From: Glandiceps talaboti
Taxonomy: Eukaryota; Hemichordata; Enteropneusta; Spengelidae
Assembly (NCBI RefSeq): GCF_964340395.1
Contig: NC_135552.1
Coordinates: forward strand, 18,439,181-18,503,180
Direction of reading: 5' to 3'
DNA: 64,000 nucleotides
The number at the start of each line of letters is the position of its first letter. Position 1 is the stretch's first letter. Shown here in pieces: positions 44,101 to 51,300 of this stretch. The translations under genes and the position numbers were made by a program. Under the pieces are notes generated by a model, which saw only the letters and a program-made list of their open reading frames with translations, was not told the DNA's origin and did not search any database.

Positions 44101-47100
44101 TCGTATACATATGCTGACAGTTTTTAAGGACATTCTGTGTAGGGATTGTCAACAATCATAGAAAAAGTGACTAATTTTTCACATTTTGTTCTGAAACCGG
44201 TTTTTTTTCCAGTCTTCTGAGATTATTTTATCGTCAAAAAATATTTAAAAAACATATCTCAAATTATCATTTATTGCTGAGGTCAAGTTTAAAGTCATCG
44301 TTTTACTCAACTTAACACGGAAGTCGTCTAACTATGTTTAGGCCTAACAAAAAAATGTGTGGTTTCGATTACAATCAAGTTTAAAATAGGTGGGGTACGG
44401 GTAGATTTTTTATTTTATTTGTTATGTGTGTATTTTTTTGTATGTGAGTGTCTCGTTCAGGTAGTTATATTTTCCATTGTTTTCCATATAGTCTGTGTTA
44501 TTGGTTTCTTTCCATCAAATGTACAGCTATTACAGATTGGAAGAACAGTTTTATATTGTCTTCTTAAGTTGATGTCAGTTTCCGCATCCACAATTTCTTG
44601 TGAGGCTTCACAATTTTCGCGATTTTATCATTTTTTTCTCGAAAACGTAAAAAAAAAATTAGGGTCGGCGTGAAAAACTAGATGGGGTCGGGTAACCGGA
44701 ACCAAACATTTTTTATAGAAATGAGCTAGATAATTACACAAGAACTATTATCTTCATTTCCGATTTTCCGGGGTTTTTTTGTTCCAGTTGCACCCTTCAT
44801 TCCTGTCACTATTTACACAATACTTCGAGCTGTTGGAGGACATAACAAGTATGTATGATTCAGATATCATCTCTTAGCTTGACTTTACAATATACCGCTC
44901 ACGCAGTTCAAAGTTCTTTTTAGCATTGAGCGTTGGATCTGTCTTGGTCGACGATCCTCATCAGAATAACACATTCCATAGTTGTTACTGCTTGTCATCT
45001 GATCTACCAAGCTGATGAACAATTTTTTTGATCAACTCTTATGATCTGTTGTTATTCTTAGTTTACACATCCTAAATATGTGATTTCCACATGAAATCAT
45101 ACAACGATGGTACCAAGCTTAAGTCGCTTAAAATATCACATATAAATGAAGTAAAGTTGTTCCTGACTTATGTGTATATGCATCATATTTGTATCTTTTC
45201 ATAGTACCAACTTGTAGGCATCTCTCCAACAATTTTACAGCTAAAATGATGTTGGCTTTGTGTTTCACTCATAAGATCATGATTACGTTTTTGACACAAA
45301 GATAGACACATTGCAACTCTAGACTAACAATAACAGAGACACAATAAACACAGCAGGATCCTTTGCCCAATCACATTGAACACTAATAAGGATACATTGT
45401 TATTCTTTCATAATGCAGTAGAAACAGGCTTCTAATGAAAACATTACACTAATGGACTTTATTATTTTAATAGCTGCTATTGTTTATTTTCTAAATGAAA
45501 ATCAACATTTCAACTTGTCTACTTCTACATCCCCCACTGTGCATGGCACCTATGTAATTGTTTCTTTTGCACCAGAAGTTGCCAGACGGTGTGTAATAAA
45601 TGCCATGTTGCATGAGTGAAACAGCAAACCTACATCATTTTAGCGGTAACAAATGTCGAGTCATGACGTGAAGTGTTTTCGAAAACTGTGTAAGATGTTC
45701 CTTTTCTCGATCCTTCAGTTGCTGGCTAGAGGAAACTAATTATGAGTTTATTATAGCCGGTCCCATTATTGCTGTTTTAGTGGTAAGTACTGACATCTAA
45801 TTGACTTGTGATGTAATCAAATATGCAAATGAAAATTTGAGAGACACGAATGCATTATGACGTATATCATCACGTGACATGCAAATAGTCTTTACATGTA
45901 TAGTATCGTGCATTTTAAGATTCAACTAAAGATAAACAAAGATAAACGATATTTATGATTAATTTCCACATCAGTTTCATACTAGTATCAATATTATTCA
46001 ATCATATAACAGTTCACTTTGCATAAATAACACTGTTCTTATTAAAGTCTCCCTGTAACAGTGACTTGATTGACGTCTTTCGCTTTGACCAGGTTTTATT
46101 CATATTCTCTGTCAACCAGTATTCAATCAGAATTACAGTATACAACCCTTGCACCAGTTATCTAGAAATGGTGTTGATCAGAACGTCGTTTTTATCAGTA
46201 GTAGACAATTAAACCTGGCTTTGAAGGTGCTGAAAAGTCTTCTCCTTATCACACTATCAAGCAGAAATACATTGATACAAAATAACATTAGGTGTCTGAT
46301 GTAAGTCCACGCCATGTATCAGTTTGTTTACTAGTATGTCTGTGAAAGTTAGTCATATTTCCATATACAATATTGCTAACTTTCACTGACATAAACAAAC
46401 TGATAAATCATGATCTACATCTGAGGCACTCCCAATTGTTTTTGTATCAATGCATGTCAGTCTGATAGTGTGATAAGGAGTATACTTTCCGGCACCTTCA
46501 AAGCCTGTTTGAATTGTCAACTACTGATAAAACGCCAGCATTTCTATACAACTGGTGCAAGGGTTGTATTGAGCTATAGCGTGTACAAATAAGCCATTTT
46601 CGATTTCATACATACCGTGAAATATAAAAAGGGACATTAATGGGTTTTTTAAATCATTTTTTAATCTTTGCCCTGTTTGCAGATAAATTTCGTGCTTCTA
46701 CTAAACATCGTGAGAGTACTTATCACCAAACTACGGGCGACCAATACACCAGCCCAACACGATTACAAGTAAGTCACCTTAGCTATTTGCATGAGTTTTT
46801 GACTCGACATTACAAAAGGCAAAACATATACCACCCTGCTAATACAATGACAATGTCACGATAACGTGATGCGATATCAATGTCACGTTAATGTAACACT
46901 TGAGGTACCAATGTCACGATGAAAGCAAATATAGATCAATGTCACGGTAAAGTAACAAGGTACCAATGTCACGATAATGTTACAAAATATTGTCACGATA
47001 CTGTAACAATATATCATTGTCATGATCTTGTAACAAGATATCAATGTCATGATAATGTTACAAAATATTGTCACGATACTGTAACTATATCATTGTCATG

Positions 47101-48304
47101 ATCTTGTAACAAGATATCAATGTCACGATAATGTTACAAAATATTGTCACGATACTGTAACAATATATCAATATCAGGATAAAGTGACACAATGTCGGTA
47201 CAATATAAAAATGTCACAATAAGTTGACACAATATCAATGCCACTATTTTAACAGTAACAATTATCATTGTCGCGATAAAGTGACAAAATATCAATGCAA
47301 CGATAACGATAACGTGACAAGATATCAGTATCAAATTACAGTATCAATATGACGATAAGGCAACAAGATACCAGTGTGACAATAAAGTGACATGACAGAA
47401 TATCTGTTTTTGACGAAATCGTTTATATGTCTTCTGTCTTGTCTGTTTTATGTGTCTTGTCTACCTGTGAAAATCTCCGGTTAAAGTCGTGATATATCAA
47501 CAATCAGGATTACTTGTCTGCACTATACTTGACAACAAAATGTGTACCTTTGGCATTATACTGTCACTATAAAGCCATGCCATTAATCCTGTTGAAAACG
47601 TGTGTTTATACAGCCGTGCAAATAGTCAGAAACCCTTCAAGGGGCTGAAAACTAATAACAGATATGGTTTATGATTGAAACAAAGACTAGCTCGCATTTG
47701 TATAATGTTTGCTTTCATTGAGAAGTTACACATCGCAACCCGCCACCCTCCAGCCCGAAGCCGAAGGAATAAATTATAAATCAAAACTAACAGTTGACGA
47801 GAAATAGAAATAGCTAATGTCGATTGGCTGATAAACTCTCTCAGAACGGTTATTAGCTGTGTTGATAAACTGACAAGTTTTTTAAAATCAATTTCTGCAT
47901 ATTAAAAGGCATGGACATTACGCTGTCAATATTTGGAGTAGGAAAGTCCAAACAACAAACAAATATGGCCTGGAAGTTATACAAACAATTGATGATATTG
48001 ATTTTACATGGATTGAAATTAGTTGCTTGTAGCTCAACTGAACTGATGTTCAATAGAGTTATAGTTTGTGGTGACGTGTCCGTCTATTTGTCTGTCTGTG
48101 TGTGTATGTATGTATGTATGTAGGTAGGTAGGTAGGTAGGTAGGTAGGTAGGTAGGTAGGTAGGTAGGTATGTATGGGTGTGTATGTATGTATAGTATGT
48201 ATGTATAGTATGTATGTATGTATGTATGTATGTATGTATGTATGTATGTATGTATACTATGTATGTATATTATGTATGTATGTATGTGTATGTATGTATG
48301 TATG

Positions 48305-48338
<34 letters not shown>

Positions 48339-51300
48339 TGTATGTGTACTATGTATGTTAACTATTGCACTGTAAAAATAAATAGAAAGAAAAGTCTGAA
48401 AATTATTGGGATGGTTTCCACGGATGTCTAGCCTATTGCAAATATGGTCTACAAAATGGAAAGTTTAGTCAAAATGTCATTTAGTTGATTCTATGGTGTC
48501 TTGATTGAAATTGTAAAACTCAACAGAACCTCATTGATAAAGAAATTAGGATTGAAATTGTGATTTGGTCAAAACTTAAAACCCAAAAAACTCCCGAGTT
48601 GAATATTTGGTAACTTGTCTAGGGGTGTTTAGCTGAAGAAGTGACTCAAAACATATTGGTAAACCATTCCTAGCAACCAAGACCACTCCCTTAGCAACAT
48701 GGAACTGTCATCATTTATTGCAAAAACAAAAGCTGCGATGGGTAATCAAGTGATCGGGCTTTCAAAAATAAACGCAAATATGCCTAGCAACAAAGACCAT
48801 GCCCATAGCAACAGTTAAATGGCATTATCTGTGACAAAGGTAACAACACTAATGGGTAACTTGTTACAGTGACTAAGCATTCAAACATAAACTTATCACA
48901 ACCATGGCGACGCCCATAGCAACAACCAAACAACACTTAAACTGATTGATTTCCCAGGCCATTTATCAAACCTTGAATTTCTAAAAATTGTATCACCTCG
49001 AATCCTTGCACCAAGAAGGCAGTTGTGCTTCAACACCATTGGCATTATTTTTATCCAATGAAATTATTAGTAAGACTAAAGTGTTTAACAGACGAAAGGT
49101 TTTTTAATCTGATGTTTCAATTGATTCTCCACCTTATTTCCTTTCACGTTAAGCTAAATTGATTTCCAGTGACCAGATTAAAAGTCCTTCGACCTGCAAA
49201 TAGCCCTATAATTAGTGGAATGCTGCCGGCCATATTGGCACTTTTTATTGTTTTTTATTAACCGCTACTGAATTCTGTGTTGCATAGGAAAGCTGTAAGA
49301 GCTACTCTGATCCTGCTGCCGTTACTTGGCCTCCACTACATTATCATGCCGTTTCAGCCAGCCACCGGTGGTCTAGGAGAACAGATATACGATCTCCTCA
49401 TCGCCATCTTGATAGCCTTTCAGGTGAGCATGCGCACATTCTTACTAGATCAGAAAACAAGTTAGTTTGTCCATAATCATATTGTTGCCAACCAGTACAA
49501 TATGTGTGATGAGAAACAAATTCAAAATGTTATGTTGGACTAGTATGACGTAAAATAGTCGAATATATTGACTGCAGTGTAGTATAATACTGGCTGGCAT
49601 CCGGGCAACAATAATTGTCCACATATCAATTTTGTGACACATTTCAAATAATTTTGTTGAAACTTTTACTTACAAGAGATTTCGAACGAGTTGCAACCGT
49701 AACTTACCAAAGTCGAAGAATTATATTAACATGTTTATAGCTGTAGATTTGGAAATGTTCAGCTATTTTATAACTTTAAAAATATTTATTTTTTTCGAGT
49801 TGTCTGTAGACCTTTTAAACATTCTAAAACACTTACCTAATATATATCTGATCAGTAAATAACAGGCTTTTCGACAGGCTTAACTACATTTCTAAATACA
49901 TTACATTGATAAAACGCAATAGACGTACAAATTGGAGATAATGATCGTAATAGAATAATGCATCCGTCTGATTTGATAGTCAACAACACATAGTGAATTT
50001 AAAAAAAAAAAACAGTTTGGTTCAGCTTATGAAACCAATATGATAGAGTAGTGGTATAGATTACATATCTTTGACACTATGTCGAGTTGTAAGACGCCAC
50101 TAAGTCAACAGAACATCTTTTGTCGTCGGAATGGCCATATCACAGTACAGTAGGCTGATATCTAAACGTAATCGATGACTACAGCGCTAGGATTAATCAA
50201 TTGATCTCTCTGTCAAAAGTAATACCGTCAATTACACACACTCAAAGTTTACAGTCGAAAGAATAGTGAGCATGACAGCTAAAAATTATCATGGAATCCC
50301 AAGGGGCGCACTGTAAGACATCTCTTACATCATAGGTTGGACAGAGTTCAAAGTAATTTTTAAAAGGTGCACATCTTGAAAGTGATTTGATAGCTTTTAA
50401 AGTCTCCAGGTGGATTTTATCCGGATGCCAGCATCTTGGGAATATCTCTGTTTAATAACCTATCTTCCTGATGTGTTGATCCAAACGTACTATAAAAGCA
50501 CAAATCGCCCGCATGCCAGATAATGTTATCGAAAAGACACTGAGTTGAGGACGACTGAAATGATTGCAACACGTCGAGAACGCGTGATTGACACGTGACC
50601 TCTGGGTGACCTCGCGTATTGCTGTGGTTACTTGGTAGCTTTCCACATCACCAAATCTATCGTGTTAGCAGATCTTATAACCAGTATACCATAACACTAC
50701 CTGTTGTAAGTGCATTCAGAACATTTTTGAAAACCAGAGAGGGAAAAAAACATACCATGTGTCGAATTATGAAATAAATACGACGACTTGTTTTCAGATT
50801 ATGTATATTGAAATGGGAGATGTTATTTTATTTCCAGTTTTAATAAATTATCAGGGTTGGGACTAAAAACGATCCTCTGGACGATGATATCGGAATTGGG
50901 TATTTCAATTCATATAGATTCTTTTTCTATAACCACTGTTATTGTTATTTTTTTCTGTTGCAGGGGTTCTGCGTCGCCTGCATTTACTGTTTTTTTAACG
51001 GCGAGGTAATGGATAAGCTCTATAGATTCATACGGAATTTTCTTTTAGCCCACCCCCTGTCAAATCCATCATCATCATCTGCGCGTGCTACAAAAAAGTC
51101 ATCCGCCTACAAACCGACAACTTCAACTACATCTGCATGATAATCCAAAGTTAGTTTCCATTTCTATTGTTCGTCGTGTCTTCCTTTAACGACTTTCTAT
51201 TCATAATAGCACACCCACCTTGCCATTACTTTCAATGTCTATGTAACACTCCCACAGTCAACAAGGAAATTGTCAACGTCTTCAAAGGTTCTTAGAGTTA

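Larger units (their letters stand above)
46769..49287 (+). other. Receptor intron 10
   Basis: 2.5-kb intron largely made of repeats: the minisatellite at 46848-47396, the TATG/TAGG tract at 48104-48355 and the second locus of the ~110-bp satellite at 48655-48938. Confidence 0.75.

Noticed and set aside
44915-44985. CTGATGAGGATCGTCGACC on the - strand as a second hammerhead
   Set aside because: The CUGAUGA core is there, but no GAAA follows a stem II and stem I does not pair.
46848-47396. CRISPR-like spacing of a ~28-bp repeat
   Set aside because: Units are contiguous and degenerate with no unique spacers, and the context is an animal intron; it is a minisatellite.
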